Assembly: GCA_019635735.1 (NCBI GenBank)
Contig: JAHBYX010000005.1
Span: 62,001-126,000 of the forward strand
From: Mesorhizobium sp.
GTDB taxonomy: Bacteria > Pseudomonadota > Alphaproteobacteria > Rhizobiales > Rhizobiaceae
DNA: 64,000 nt
Direction: 5' to 3'
The position numbers and the translations under genes were made by a program. The notes beneath the pieces were generated by a model. That model ran no database searches, was not told the DNA's origin, and was given only the letters and a program-made list of their open reading frames with translations. Numbering within the stretch: position 1 is the first letter of the stretch; the number at the start of each line of letters is the position of its first letter. Below are positions 25,832-34,900 of this stretch, piece after piece.

Positions 25832-27406
25832 TCACTTGTAGATGTAGCCGACGACGCCGTGATAGCGGCCGTTGGGCTTGTCGGTCTTCATGGTGCCGTA
25901 GACGCGGTTCACGCGGCCAAGGAAGTTCGCGGCGCCGTCGCTCGCCGGATTGAAGTTGTCGTCCGGCTTCGCCAGCGCGGTCCGGGCGACCGGGCGGGCG
26001 AGATAGGGCGTCACGATGATAACGAGTTCGGTCTCGTTGCGCACGAAGTCGCGGCTGCGGAACAGGGTTCCGAGGACCGGCACTTTCGACAGACCCGGCA
26101 GTCCGCTTGCAGCCTGCCGTATATCGTCGCGGACAAGGCCGGCGATCATCATCGACCCGCCCGACGGCAGTTCGACCGTGGTGTCGGCCAGGCGCTTGCG
26201 GATGGACAGCAGGTTTGTGCCCGGTGTTCTTACACCCGCAGAAAGCGAGACTGTTCCTTCCGTCGTCGGCTCCGAGACCGAGGTGCGGACCTTGAGGCTG
26301 ATGCGGCCAGGAGAGAGCACGACGGGCTTGAATTCGAGGCCGATGCCGTATTCGAGCTTCTCGATATCGTAGGTGATGACGCCGGTTTCGTCGTCGACCG
26401 ACTGGCCGGTGACGAGATTGAACTCGCCGCCGACACGGAAGGTCGCCTGTTCGCCGGAGACGGCGGTCAGGGTCGGCTCGGCCAGCGTCTTCATCACGCC
26501 GGACTGCTCCATGGCGTTGATATAGGCGTCGATCAGCGAGCCGCCGATGCTGAAGCCGGTGTTCGAGATCGGAATGCCCAGGCCGGCGATGTTATCGGTA
26601 ATCGCGCCCCACGAGATGCCGTTGGTGCTGCCATTGGCGATCATGTTGACGCCGAGCTGCTTCATGACGGTGCGGCTGACCTCGGCGACCGTGACCTTCA
26701 GCGTCACCTGATCTTCGCCGATGATCTTGAGCAGGTTGACGATCTGGCTGACGCGGCGCTCCTGGTCCGGATTGTCGATGTCGACGCCGCCGGCGGCGTC
26801 GCCGCCGGCCGCCGTCTGCGAATACTGGCCCGTCGTCGCTTCACCGCCCGTGACGAAGATCTGGGCAAGGCGCGCGGCCCGCGAGGCGTCCAGCGGCGTC
26901 TCGACCGTGCCGGTCAGCACCACGTTATCGTTGAGAAGCTCGACCGTGATGTCCGAATTGGGGATGAACCGCTTCAGATATTCCTCGAGGCCGGCCACGT
27001 CGCGTTCGACCGCCAGGTCGAGGCTGACGATCTGCTCGCCGTTGGGACCGAAGACGAAGATGTTGGTTTGGCCGACCGACTTGCCGAACAGATAGATGCG
27101 GCGCGCGGTGCGGGTGACCGCGTCGGCAACGGATGGATTGGCGACCAGGATGTCGTAGGCGTCGCTCGGCAGATCGATCACCACGGATTTGTTGAGGCCG
27201 AGCTTGATGTTCTGGCCGCCGTTCGCCGTCGAACGGATGTTGATCGCCCCGTCCTTGGCCTGCGCGGTCGGCACGGCCGACGGTGCCAGCAGCGCCAGCG
27301 ACAGGGTTCCCGCCGCGATGAGCGCCAGCGCGACGCCCGAGGCGTGGAGGCGAGAGAGCGTCCTGGTCATGGTCTTGCCCATGGCGGTCGGAACAGTCGA
27401 GTTCAT
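25832..27406 (-). CDS. cpaC: Tad pilus secretin CpaC/RcpA
   Basis: Outer-membrane secretin, 524 aa, forming the pilus exit channel. After a signal peptide (cleavage near TAQA-KD, about 50) comes the pilus N-domain (about 55-135), a BON-like region (about 140-170) and the secretin domain (about 270-490, including VPVLGTLFRSRDFVRNETELV). ATG 27406 lies 2 nt after the cpaB stop. A much longer frame reaching 28252 is only cpaB read out of frame. An isolated copy of its N-domain is encoded at 29522-29953. Confidence 0.95.
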   Translation of the reverse strand: MNSTVPTAMGKTMTRTLSRLHASGVALALIAAGTLSLALLAPSAVPTAQAKDGAINIRSTANGGQNIKLGLNKSVVIDLPSDAYDILVANPSVADAVTRTARRIYLFGKSVGQTNIFVFGPNGEQIVSLDLAVERDVAGLEEYLKRFIPNSDITVELLNDNVVLTGTVETPLDASRAARLAQIFVTGGEATTGQYSQTAAGGDAAGGVDIDNPDQERRVSQIVNLLKIIGEDQVTLKVTVAEVSRTVMKQLGVNMIANGSTNGISWGAITDNIAGLGIPISNTGFSIGGSLIDAYINAMEQSGVMKTLAEPTLTAVSGEQATFRVGGEFNLVTGQSVDDETGVITYDIEKLEYGIGLEFKPVVLSPGRISLKVRTSVSEPTTEGTVSLSAGVRTPGTNLLSIRKRLADTTVELPSGGSMMIAGLVRDDIRQAASGLPGLSKVPVLGTLFRSRDFVRNETELVIIVTPYLARPVARTALAKPDDNFNPASDGAANFLGRVNRVYGTMKTDKPNGRYHGVVGYIYK

Positions 27407-27408
27407 CT

Positions 27409-28230
27409 TCACTTGCGAGCCCCCTCTTCCGACACGACGCCGTTCCTGATCAGCCGCACGGTGCCGCGGCGACCATTGCCCGTGACGAGGTAGTCGGCTT
27501 CCTCGAGATTGGTTTCCTGGGCATCCGCGACCGAACGGAGGGCGAGAGTGAGCCGGTCGGCCATCTGCAGCGCCACGGTGATGATCTCCGCCTGCTGCGC
27601 CGTCAGCTCCAGCGTGGCGGTGTCGCCGACCTTTACCTTGCGGCCCTCCTCGTCCTCCTGGATCGCCTGATCGATCGCGAGTACGCGGATGTTCCTGAGG
27701 ATCGTTTCGGTCACATAGCCCTGTGTTGCATTCTGTCCCTGGGCGTCGGAGCGGCGGGTCATGATCACGTCGACATAGTCGTTGGGCAGTATGAAGCCGC
27801 CTGCGGACGTGTCGGCCGATATCCGGGTCGCGACCGCCCGCTTGCCCGCCGGCAGGATCGCCGACATGAAGCTCTGACCCTGTCCGATAAGCTTCGACTT
27901 GCGCAGAGGCTCTCCCTCGTACATCGCAAGCCGGGCGACACTGCCCTTCAGCTGTTCGAGCGCATCGGGTTCCTTGTCGCGGGTGACGAAATGCTCGCTG
28001 ACCGCGTCGCTCGGCCAGGCCTGCCATTCGAGCTGGTTTTCGATCGCCGCTCCCATGGGAAGGTCGCTTCCCAGAACCAGAACGTCGGTGGTCTGGATCG
28101 TCGGCGCGTTGGGCGCCGAGTTGACGACAACCTGGGGTGCCGGCGGCGCCGACATGTTCTTCGCAATGTATCCCGCGCCGCCCGCCGCCACGACGGCGAC
28201 GCCAGCGATGAGTATTCGGGATGCAACCAT
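27409..28230 (-). CDS. cpaB: Flp pilus assembly protein CpaB/RcpC
   Basis: Periplasmic protein of 273 aa anchored by an N-terminal helix (about 5-23). It carries an SAF domain (about 48-115, DLPMGAAIENQLEWQAWP) and the RcpC/CpaB C-terminal domain (about 125-235, with YVDVIMTRRSDAQG). It is the first gene of the seven-gene cpaB-tadC operon; the promoter should lie in the AT-rich 28231-28356 gap. Confidence 0.92.
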   Translation of the reverse strand: MVASRILIAGVAVVAAGGAGYIAKNMSAPPAPQVVVNSAPNAPTIQTTDVLVLGSDLPMGAAIENQLEWQAWPSDAVSEHFVTRDKEPDALEQLKGSVARLAMYEGEPLRKSKLIGQGQSFMSAILPAGKRAVATRISADTSAGGFILPNDYVDVIMTRRSDAQGQNATQGYVTETILRNIRVLAIDQAIQEDEEGRKVKVGDTATLELTAQQAEIITVALQMADRLTLALRSVADAQETNLEEADYLVTGNGRRGTVRLIRNGVVSEEGARK

Positions 28231-28288
28231 GGTCGGTCCTCACGCACGGCAAGCCAATTCACCGGGACCGACAATGGGGTGGCAATCG

Positions 28289-28303
28289 TCAAAACAAGGT
28301 TAA
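28289..28303 (-). promoter_or_regulatory. CtrA-like motif upstream of cpaB
   Basis: Minus strand TTAA-N7-TTGA, seven of eight matches to the CtrA consensus TTAA-N7-TTAA, 58 nt upstream of the cpaB start inside the AT-rich gap between cpaA and cpaB. CtrA controls pilus genes in Caulobacter. A match of this quality can arise by chance. Confidence 0.3.
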
Positions 28304-28356
28304 TGTTATGCTTACGATCGTGATTAATTCTTAGTTTAAATAAATTATCCGGACCG

Positions 28357-28878
28357 TCAGAGTCCGGCCGCGCGGTCGAGCGCCCACTGGACGAGGGCGG
28401 TGTTCGGATAGGTGGCGATGCCGCCCAGGCCGAGCGCGATACCGTAGGGTATCCCGACATCCCTGTCGGCGAGGTTGCGCAGGAAGATGTTGTGGCCGGT
28501 ATAGACCGACAGCGGCGAGCGCCGGTACACCAGGATCAGCATCGTCAGCAGTCCGCCGAGTGCGGCCGAGTAGACGAGATACTGCATCAGTTCCTGGCCG
28601 AATCCCATCCAAAGCGCAGTGGCGGCAAGCAGCTTGGCGTCGCCGCCGCCCATGCCGCCGATAGCAAACAGGGTAAACGTGACGGAAAGCACGACGACCC
28701 CGGCGGCAAGATGCCAGCCATAGTCGCTCCAGGTCATGCCCGTCAGCGGCGCGATGATCAGGAAAGTTGCGACGAGCAGCAGCGAGACCCGGTTCGCGAT
28801 GGTCATCGACAGCATGTCGGAGATGGCCGCATAAGCCATGCAGAATGGAAACACGATGAAGATGGCGGCTACAAGCAT
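28357..28878 (-). CDS. cpaA: Prepilin peptidase CpaA/TadV (A24 family)
   Basis: Membrane aspartic protease of 173 aa that removes the Flp prepilin leader. Both catalytic aspartates are visible: Asp21 (AISDMLS) and Asp80 in GGGDAKL (77-83). Five to six helices are predicted. It lacks the N-methyltransferase domain, as expected for the Tad class. It lies downstream of flp on the same strand, past a hairpin that may reduce read-through. Confidence 0.94.
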   Translation of the reverse strand: MLVAAIFIVFPFCMAYAAISDMLSMTIANRVSLLLVATFLIIAPLTGMTWSDYGWHLAAGVVVLSVTFTLFAIGGMGGGDAKLLAATALWMGFGQELMQYLVYSAALGGLLTMLILVYRRSPLSVYTGHNIFLRNLADRDVGIPYGIALGLGGIATYPNTALVQWALDRAAGL

Positions 28879-28956
28879 CGGGAACCTCGCGGAAGCCGGT
28901 ATCTTAGGCGCGCGGGCTTAATCCTTGATGAAGCCGCGGGCGCGCTTGAAAGCAAA

Positions 28957-28982
28957 GGGGCCGCGCCTTTCGACGCGGCCCC
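28957..28982 (-). terminator. Hairpin after flp, probable attenuating terminator
   Basis: GGGGCCGCG and CGCGGCCCC pair over 9 bp around an 8-nt loop, 33 nt downstream of the flp stop. On the minus strand it is followed by TTTGCTTT, an imperfect T-tract. This would let the abundant pilin be made in excess over the peptidase. Confidence 0.6.
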
Positions 28983-29014
28983 GATGAGTTCCGGCAATAA
29001 GCCGGTCAGGCGGA

Positions 29015-29188
29015 TCAGCCGGCGCCGTCGAGCGTCGTGGCCAGTTCCTTGAACTTCGCATCGAGCGAGTTGCCGAGCTGGCCGGCGCCCATCATGATGG
29101 CGAGCGCGATCAGAGCGGCGATCAGGCCGTATTCGATGGCGGTCGCGCCGGACTCGTTCTTCACAAAGCGTGCGAAAAGCTTGGTCAT
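29015..29188 (-). CDS. flp: Flp/Fap major pilin subunit
   Basis: A 57-aa prepilin. It begins MTKLFARFVKNESGATAIEY and continues with an uninterrupted hydrophobic helix GLIAALIALAIMMGAG. Processing by CpaA is expected after Gly14, giving a mature N-terminus ATAIEY with Glu at +5 and Tyr at +6, the Flp signature. The 5' leader has AGGAG seven bases from ATG. It is transcribed apart from the larger cpa operon. Confidence 0.95.
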   Translation of the reverse strand: MTKLFARFVKNESGATAIEYGLIAALIALAIMMGAGQLGNSLDAKFKELATTLDGAG

Positions 29189-29521
29189 TTGAGAGCTCCT
29201 AACTCCACGTGTTACACAGCAATTCCGTCGGCGGTTCTTCTGTGTCGATCGGATGATTGCGACACTATCGGGAAGCTCTTGAAATCGGCTTAACGAACAG
29301 GATTACCAAAACGTTACGCTCCCCAAGAGACGACATTGGTTAATCCGAAGACAACCTGGCGCGGCGAATTGTAATCGTCCGGATCCCGCGATCTTCTCGC
29401 GCGCGCGATTCCTTGTCCGACGTCTTCTGCTCGTCGGCGCTGGCGCGGCGGGGGGCACTTAACCGATGATTCACCAATCTCATTCATCTTCGGTTGGAAC
29501 TTTCGATTCAAGGAGGCCTTC
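29189..29521. promoter_or_regulatory. Divergent promoter region between flp and the secretin N-domain gene
   Basis: A 333-nt non-coding stretch that must hold both promoters. Visible elements are an AGGAG ribosome site for flp at its left end, AAGGAGG before GTG 29522 at its right end, several TTAA words, and TTAA-N7-TTCA at 29459-29473 (seven of eight to the CtrA consensus). Two GATTC words fall at about 29468 and 29509. No -35/-10 pair stands out. Confidence 0.5.
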
Positions 29522-29953
29522 GTGGCTCATTCCGCTGCCCGTCTGCTGATAGCCGCTGCCCTGTCGGCCGCCGCCGTAGCGCTCGCGACGACTGCCGTTC
29601 CGGCGGATACCGGCATCCAGGTCGTGATGAACCAGGCGAAGATCGTGAAGCTTGCCCGGCCGGCGGACACCATCGTCGTCGGCAATCCGGCCATCGCGGA
29701 TGCGGCCGTGCAGGATGCGAACACGATCGTCCTGACCGGCAAGGGCTTCGGCGTGACCAATCTCGTCGTCATGGACGCGCAGGGTTCGCCGATCGTCGAC
29801 GAGCAGATCTACGTGACCCGGCAGGACGCCCGCTCGGTGCGGATATACCGCCGGTCCGAGGTGCAGACGCTGTCCTGCACGCCGCTGTGCGAGAGCTCAT
29901 ACAAAACCGACGCCGAGCGCCAGTCGGAATCCGAGATGAACGCCAGCCAGTAA
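29522..29953 (+). CDS. Isolated pilus/secretin N-terminal-domain protein
   Basis: A 143-aa exported protein with a signal peptide (cleavage near TAVPA, about 28) and one domain (about 30-105). It aligns by eye with the N-domain of CpaC: VKLARPADTIVVGNPAIADA parallels VIDLPSDAYDILVANPSVAD. It has no secretin barrel. A short tail has two cysteines (CTPLC), a possible disulfide. GTG 29522 has a strong AAGGAGG site. It may cap or assist the secretin; its exact role is not known to me. Confidence 0.8.
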   Translation: MAHSAARLLIAAALSAAAVALATTAVPADTGIQVVMNQAKIVKLARPADTIVVGNPAIADAAVQDANTIVLTGKGFGVTNLVVMDAQGSPIVDEQIYVTRQDARSVRIYRRSEVQTLSCTPLCESSYKTDAERQSESEMNASQ

Positions 29954-30085
29954 GCCCGGTCGGAGACCCGACACGGGTTACGATCGGCTAAAATTGCGCG
30001 AAAATCTTTACTTTGCGCGACAACCGGATCGCAACCATTCTCGGCTAGCCTGCTGCCCGTGAACTCCAAGGTGAGACAGGGGCAG

Positions 30086-30673
30086 ATGACTACTGCGGAC
30101 AATCCGGTCGTCCCGACCACTGACACGCGCCAGGCCAACCGCCGGCCGCGGCGTTTCCTGCGCGATCGCAACGGCAATGTCGCGATCGAGTTCAGCCTCC
30201 TGGCAATTCCCTTCTCGCTCCTGGTGTTCGCCATCCTCGAGAGCTGCATTTCCTTCGCCGGATCGCAGCTGCTCGCCAACGCGACGGACAACGTCGCCCG
30301 CCAGCTTCGCACGGGCCAGGTCAAGGCTGCCGGCCTGACCGAGGCCACGGTGAAGCAGCTGATCTGCGATCAGATCGATATCCTCGTCGCGTCCGGCTGC
30401 CCAGGCCTGAAGATCGACCTGCGCCAGTATGCGACCTTCAAGGACGCCGCCGCCATGAAGATCGTCTATGTCGGCTCCGGCAGCACAAAGGAGCTGGCCT
30501 CCTCCAATTTCCAGTTCGATCCCGGCAAGTCGATGACCAAGAACATGCTGCGCGTCTTCTACGAATGGCCGGTGATGACCGATTTCATGCGCAAGGCGAT
30601 GTCGAACCTGAAGGGCAGCAAGACGCTGCACTTCGCCTCGATGACCTGGCAGAACGAACCTTTCGACGACTAG
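30086..30673 (+). CDS. tadE: TadE-like pseudopilin 1
   Basis: Minor pilin-like protein, 195 aa, with the TadE signature NGNVAIEFSLLAIPFSLLVF (about 28-47), a single membrane helix with Glu at the +5-like position, and a periplasmic C-terminus rich in small residues. Start ATG 30086 follows AGGGG; GTG 30059, nine codons earlier, has no ribosome site. It is followed by a second TadE-like gene. Confidence 0.88.
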   Translation: MTTADNPVVPTTDTRQANRRPRRFLRDRNGNVAIEFSLLAIPFSLLVFAILESCISFAGSQLLANATDNVARQLRTGQVKAAGLTEATVKQLICDQIDILVASGCPGLKIDLRQYATFKDAAAMKIVYVGSGSTKELASSNFQFDPGKSMTKNMLRVFYEWPVMTDFMRKAMSNLKGSKTLHFASMTWQNEPFDD

Positions 30674-30704
30674 GCGGCCCCGTTTGACCAAGGAAACCAG
30701 AACC

Positions 30705-31316
30705 ATGTCGACTTTCGACTGGATCAGCAGAGCGACACGATTGCTGCGACGCGCCGTCGCCGACCGCAAGGGTGTGGCGGCGATCGAGTTCGCCTTTATC
30801 GCGCCGCTGCTCCTGACCATGTATTTCGTGACGATGGAGATCGCCCCGGCGATCGACGCCAACAAGAAGGTCGGCCGCTCGGCCTCGATGATCGCGGACC
30901 TCGTGACCCAGCAGCAGACCATCAGCAAGAGCGAGGTCGAGGCGATCATGTCGATCGGCGAAGCCACGCTGAACCCCTACAACCGGTCGCAGCTCAAAGT
31001 CGTCATCACCGCCATCACGGTCACCGACGAGGAGACCCCCAAGGTCCTCGTCGCCTGGTCGCGCAAGATGGTCAACGGCGCATTCTCGCAGGATGCCGCG
31101 AAGGACACGGTCACGACCGTGCCGGCGGCGCTGAAGGTGAAGGGGTCGTTCCTGATCCGTGTCGAAACGTCGCTCGACTACAGGCCCATCATCACGTGGA
31201 CGGCCAGCCAGAAGTCGACGACGGGCCTGCTTGCCGCCTTCGACAACATCAACATGAAAGAGACCTACTACCTGCGCCCGCGCATGAGCAACTCGATCGA
31301 CTGCCCGACCTGCTGA
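30705..31316 (+). CDS. TadE/TadF-like pseudopilin 2
   Basis: Second minor pilin-like protein, 203 aa, with RKGVAAIEFAFIAPLLLTMY (about 22-41) as the membrane helix and a C-terminal pair of cysteines (DCPTC). ATG 30705 has AAGGA upstream; TTG 30684 has none. It forms an operon with tadE. A TadG protein with a von Willebrand A domain, often found beside these two, is not in this window. Confidence 0.86.
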   Translation: MSTFDWISRATRLLRRAVADRKGVAAIEFAFIAPLLLTMYFVTMEIAPAIDANKKVGRSASMIADLVTQQQTISKSEVEAIMSIGEATLNPYNRSQLKVVITAITVTDEETPKVLVAWSRKMVNGAFSQDAAKDTVTTVPAALKVKGSFLIRVETSLDYRPIITWTASQKSTTGLLAAFDNINMKETYYLRPRMSNSIDCPTC

Positions 31317-31482
31317 CGCCTGCAAGCGGACGTTTCCGTCCGGCAGAGCTGTCTTGCGTTCGTCCTCGCCCGCCTCGGCGCAACGGCCGGCTCGCCCTGA
31401 CTGACCGTATGGCCTCCGGATTGCCATCGCTTCCGTACGCCCCTATGTCTTGCCGGACCTCATCCGGCCCCGACGGACACCG

Positions 31483-32724
31483 ATGCCCCGCGCCTTCATC
31501 TTCGTACTCGACTCCTTCGGCATCGGCGGCTCGGCCGACGCGGCGAAGTTCGGCGACGAGGGCTCCAACACGTTCGGCCATATCGCGGCGGCTTGCGCGG
31601 CGGGCGAGGGCGATCAGGCGGGGCTGCGGCAAGGACCCCTGCGCCTGCCGCAGATGATGCGGCTCGGCCTCGGCGAGGCGTTGCGCGCATCCACCGGACA
31701 TCTCCCTGCCGGTATGGCTCCCATCGCCGCGCCCGCAGGCTTCCACGGCGCCGCGCAGGAAGTGTCCGACGGCAAGGACACGCCGTCCGGCCATTGGGAG
31801 ATCGCCGGCGTTCCGGTGCCGTTCAAATGGGGCTACTTCCCCGACACCATTCCGGCCTTTCCCGCGAGCCTCACCGAAGCGATCATCCGCGAAGGGGGAC
31901 TTCCCGGCATCCTCGGCAATTGCCACGCATCGGGAACCGGGATCATCGAGCGCCTGGGCGAGGAGCATGTCCGGACCGGCAAGCCGATCTGCTACACCTC
32001 CGTCGACTCGGTGCTCCAGATCGCCGCGCACGAGGAGCATTTCGGCCTGCAGCGCCTTTACGACCTGTGCAAGATCGTGCGGAAGCTCGTCGATCCGCTC
32101 AACATTGGCCGGGTCATCGCGCGGCCGTTCGTCGGCGAAACCGCCGAGACCTTCAAGCGCACCCACAACCGCAAGGACCTTGCCGTGCCGCCGCCGGAGC
32201 CGACGCTGGCCGACCGCGTCGTGGCCGGCGGCAAGCGCGTCATCGGGGTGGGCAAGATCGGCGACATCTTCGCCCATCGCGGCATATCCGAAGTCCGCAA
32301 GGCCGCCGGCAACATGGCCATGTTCGACGCCGCGCTCGGCGCCATGGACGATGCGCGCGACGGCGACTTCGTCTTCGCGAACTTCGTCGATTTCGACACG
32401 GAGTTCGGCCATCGCCGCGACATCCCCGGCTATGCGGCCGCCTTGGAGGCGTTCGACCGGCGCCTGCCCGAGGCCCTCGGCAGGCTGAAGCCGGGCGACA
32501 TCCTGATCCTCACCGCCGACCACGGCAACGATCCGTCCTGGCGCGGCACCGACCATACTCGCGAGCGCGTGCCGATCATCGGCACCGGCCCGGGCCTGAA
32601 GCCCGCCGATGTCGGGTTGCGGCCCACTTTCGCGGACATCGGCGAGACGGTGGCCGAGCATCTGGGACTGGCTCCCGGCCGCCACGGCACCTCCTTCTAC
32701 GGCCTGCTGCGCGCCGATGCCTGA
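31483..32724 (+). CDS. deoB: Phosphopentomutase
   Basis: Interconverts (deoxy)ribose-1-phosphate and -5-phosphate in nucleoside salvage. The 413-aa protein belongs to the alkaline phosphatase superfamily with two Mn ions: Asp in FVLDSFGIG (about 10), SNTFGHI (catalytic Thr, about 28-34), and the C-terminal [18 protein letters not shown] (about 345-362) with metal ligands. ATG 31483 matches the family start [13 protein letters not shown]. Its last eight bases overlap mutM. Confidence 0.96.
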   Translation: MPRAFIFVLDSFGIGGSADAAKFGDEGSNTFGHIAAACAAGEGDQAGLRQGPLRLPQMMRLGLGEALRASTGHLPAGMAPIAAPAGFHGAAQEVSDGKDTPSGHWEIAGVPVPFKWGYFPDTIPAFPASLTEAIIREGGLPGILGNCHASGTGIIERLGEEHVRTGKPICYTSVDSVLQIAAHEEHFGLQRLYDLCKIVRKLVDPLNIGRVIARPFVGETAETFKRTHNRKDLAVPPPEPTLADRVVAGGKRVIGVGKIGDIFAHRGISEVRKAAGNMAMFDAALGAMDDARDGDFVFANFVDFDTEFGHRRDIPGYAAALEAFDRRLPEALGRLKPGDILILTADHGNDPSWRGTDHTRERVPIIGTGPGLKPADVGLRPTFADIGETVAEHLGLAPGRHGTSFYGLLRADA

Positions 32725-33610
32725 ACTGCCCGAGGTCGAGACCGTCCGTCGCGGCCTGCAGCCGCATCTCGAGGGCGCGCTGATCGAACGCGTCGAACAA
32801 AGGCGCCCGGACCTCAGGTATCCGTTTCCCGAACGTTTTCCGGAGCGCCTTTCGGGCCGGCGGGTCACGGCGATCGGGCGGCGCGCCAAATACCTGACGA
32901 TCCATCTGGACGACGGAGCGGTCGTCATATCGCATCTCGGAATGTCGGGGTCGTGGCGGGTGGAGATGGGGGGCGCAGCCGTCGTCCCCGGCGAATTCCA
33001 CTACGAGCGCTCCAAGGCGGCGGCGCACGACCACGTCGTGCTGCACCTGCTGACCGCCGCCGGCGAGCGCGGCCGCATAGTCTTCAACGACCCGCGCCGC
33101 TTCGGCTTCATGCTGCTCTCCGACGAGAGTCGGCTCAATGAGCATCCCTCGCTTGCAGGCCTCGGCGTCGACCCGACCGGCAACAGCCTCGACGGCGAAT
33201 TCCTGTCCTCGCTGCTGCGCGGCAAGAAGACGCCGCTGAAGGCCGCACTGCTCGACCAGACGCTGATCGCAGGTCTCGGCAATATCTATGTCTGCGAGGC
33301 GCTCTGGCGGGCCGGCCTGTCGCCGCGTCGCACCGCCGGTTCCATCGCCGGCCCTCCCGGCAAACCGGGCGTGCGCGCCGAGCGGCTTGCCACGGCGATC
33401 CGCGAGGTCATCATGGACGCCATTGCCGCCGGCGGATCGAGCCTGAGGGACTATATGCATGCCGATGGCTCGCTCGGCTATTTCCAGCATTCCTTCTCGG
33501 TGTATGACCGTGAGGGAGAGCCCTGCCTCCGGCCAGGGTGCGGCGGAACGGTCGAACGCATCGTCCAGTCCGGCCGGTCGACCTTTTTCTGTGCGTCCTG
33601 CCAGCGCTAG
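32717..33610 (+). CDS. mutM: Formamidopyrimidine-DNA glycosylase (Fpg)
   Basis: Bifunctional glycosylase/AP lyase that removes 8-oxoguanine. The 297-aa protein starts [14 protein letters not shown], with catalytic Pro2 and Glu3 after Met removal. It has the helix-two-turn-helix with [17 protein letters not shown] (about 191-207) and a C-terminal zinc finger with Cys270, Cys275, Cys292 and Cys295. The start lies within deoB (8-nt overlap ATGCCTGA), implying coupled translation. In Agrobacterium-like genomes mutM stands beside ubiE; here it does not. Confidence 0.97.
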   Translation: MPELPEVETVRRGLQPHLEGALIERVEQRRPDLRYPFPERFPERLSGRRVTAIGRRAKYLTIHLDDGAVVISHLGMSGSWRVEMGGAAVVPGEFHYERSKAAAHDHVVLHLLTAAGERGRIVFNDPRRFGFMLLSDESRLNEHPSLAGLGVDPTGNSLDGEFLSSLLRGKKTPLKAALLDQTLIAGLGNIYVCEALWRAGLSPRRTAGSIAGPPGKPGVRAERLATAIREVIMDAIAAGGSSLRDYMHADGSLGYFQHSFSVYDREGEPCLRPGCGGTVERIVQSGRSTFFCASCQR

Positions 33611-33643
33611 GCAGGCCGCAGTCCCATTCATCTGGAGGATCCC

Positions 33644-34417
33644 ATGGCCTACGAAACCATTCTCGTCGAAACCAGGGGCCGCGTCGGTCTGGTGACGCTC
33701 AACCGTCCGAAGGCGCTCAATGCGCTTAACTCGACGGTGCTGCGCGAGGTGGTCGACGCGCTGCAGGCCTTCGAGGCGGATGCGGCCGTGGGCGCGATCG
33801 TCCTGACGGGTTCCGAGAAGGCCTTCGCCGCGGGGGCAGACATCCGCGAGATGCAGCCGAAGACCTATGTCGACATGTATCTGGAGGATTTCTTCGCCGG
33901 ATGGGACGCGATGGGGCGGGTGCGCAAGCCGATCGTCGCCGCCGTCTCCGGATATGCGCTGGGCGGGGGCTGCGAGCTCGCCATGATGTGCGACTTCATC
34001 ATCGCCTCCGATACCGCCAAGTTCGGCCAGCCGGAGATCACGCTCGGCGTTATGCCCGGCATGGGCGGGTCGCAGCGCCTTACCCGCTTCGTCGGCAAGT
34101 CCAAGGCGATGGACATGTGCCTGACCGGCCGGATGATGGACGCGGCCGAGGCCGAGCGTTCGGGGCTGGTGTCGCGCGTCGTGCCCGCCGCCGACCTTAT
34201 CGAGGAAGCGCTCAAGGCGGCGGCCAAGATCGCCTCCTTCTCGCTGCCGGCGGTGATGATGACCAAGGAGGCGGTCAACCGGGTCTACGAGACCACTCTG
34301 AGCGAAGGTCTGCGCTTCGAGCGGCGCGTGTTCCATTCGATGTTCGCGCTCGAGGACCAGAAGGAAGGCATGGCCGCCTTCGTCGAAAAGCGGTCGCCGA
34401 ACTTCCGCAACCGCTAG
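33644..34417 (+). CDS. Enoyl-CoA hydratase
   Basis: Crotonase-fold enzyme of 257 aa, probably hydrating trans-2-enoyl-CoA in beta-oxidation. Catalytic residues are Glu111 (GGGCELAMM) and Glu131 (GQPEITLG); the oxyanion-hole region is FAAGADI (61-67). GGAGG precedes the ATG. It lies between mutM and rpsT, the order I recall from other Rhizobiales. Confidence 0.93.
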   Translation: MAYETILVETRGRVGLVTLNRPKALNALNSTVLREVVDALQAFEADAAVGAIVLTGSEKAFAAGADIREMQPKTYVDMYLEDFFAGWDAMGRVRKPIVAAVSGYALGGGCELAMMCDFIIASDTAKFGQPEITLGVMPGMGGSQRLTRFVGKSKAMDMCLTGRMMDAAEAERSGLVSRVVPAADLIEEALKAAAKIASFSLPAVMMTKEAVNRVYETTLSEGLRFERRVFHSMFALEDQKEGMAAFVEKRSPNFRNR

Positions 34418-34462
34418 AGCCTGTTTTTTCGCGCTGCGCGGCGGTTTGACGCCGCGCGGTCG

Positions 34463-34491
34463 TTGACGGGTCGGGAAAGCTCGACTATAAG
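34463..34491 (+). promoter_or_regulatory. Strong sigma-70-type promoter of rpsT
   Basis: TTGACG (34463-34468), a 17-nt spacer, and TATAAG (34486-34491): five of six matches to both consensus hexamers. It lies about 95 nt upstream of the rpsT start, leaving a leader of roughly 85 nt. Confidence 0.8.
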
Positions 34492-34585
34492 CCCGCCCAC
34501 CTGAGGCGGCCCATCGGCCGCCCGATGTTTTTGGCGCGCCGCGGCTCCGATGCCCGGCAACGCAGAACCGGAAAGAGAGACGAGT

Positions 34586-34852
34586 ATGGCCAATACGTCT
34601 TCGGCCAAGAAGGCCACGCGCAAGATCGCCCGCCGCACCGCGGTCAACAAGAACCGCCGTTCGCGCGTCCGCAGCTTCGTGCGCAAGGTCGAGGAAGCGC
34701 TCGCCGCCGGCGACAAGACCGCCGCCCAGGCCGCGTTCGCCGCCGCCCAGCCGGAATTGATGCGCGCCGCCTCGAAGGGCGTGGTTCATGCCAACACCGC
34801 ATCGCGGAAGGTCTCGCGCCTGGCCCAGCGGGTGAAGGCGCTGACCGTCTGA
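34586..34852 (+). CDS. rpsT: 30S ribosomal protein S20
   Basis: Primary 16S rRNA-binding protein of the small subunit, 88 aa, beginning [20 protein letters not shown]; the Lys/Arg-rich helical bundle and length match S20. AGAGACG lies before ATG 34586. The in-frame extension upstream is not conserved in the family. It has its own strong promoter and terminator, so it is a single-gene transcript upstream of dnaA. Confidence 0.97.
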   Translation: MANTSSAKKATRKIARRTAVNKNRRSRVRSFVRKVEEALAAGDKTAAQAAFAAAQPELMRAASKGVVHANTASRKVSRLAQRVKALTV

Positions 34853-34875
34853 TACGATCCCATCGACGTTCCGAA

Positions 34876-34900
34876 GCCGGCGCCTCGCGCCGGCTTTTTT
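34876..34900 (+). terminator. Rho-independent terminator of rpsT
   Basis: Perfect 8-bp stem GCCGGCGC/GCGCCGGC with a CTC loop, followed by six T residues, 23 nt after the rpsT stop. Confidence 0.95.

Noticed and set aside
25832..28252. An 806-codon frame that would fuse a CpaB region to the CpaC secretin
   Set aside because: The N-terminal part is cpaB read in the wrong frame; cpaB has its own recognisable 273-aa protein, and cpaC starts cleanly at 27406.
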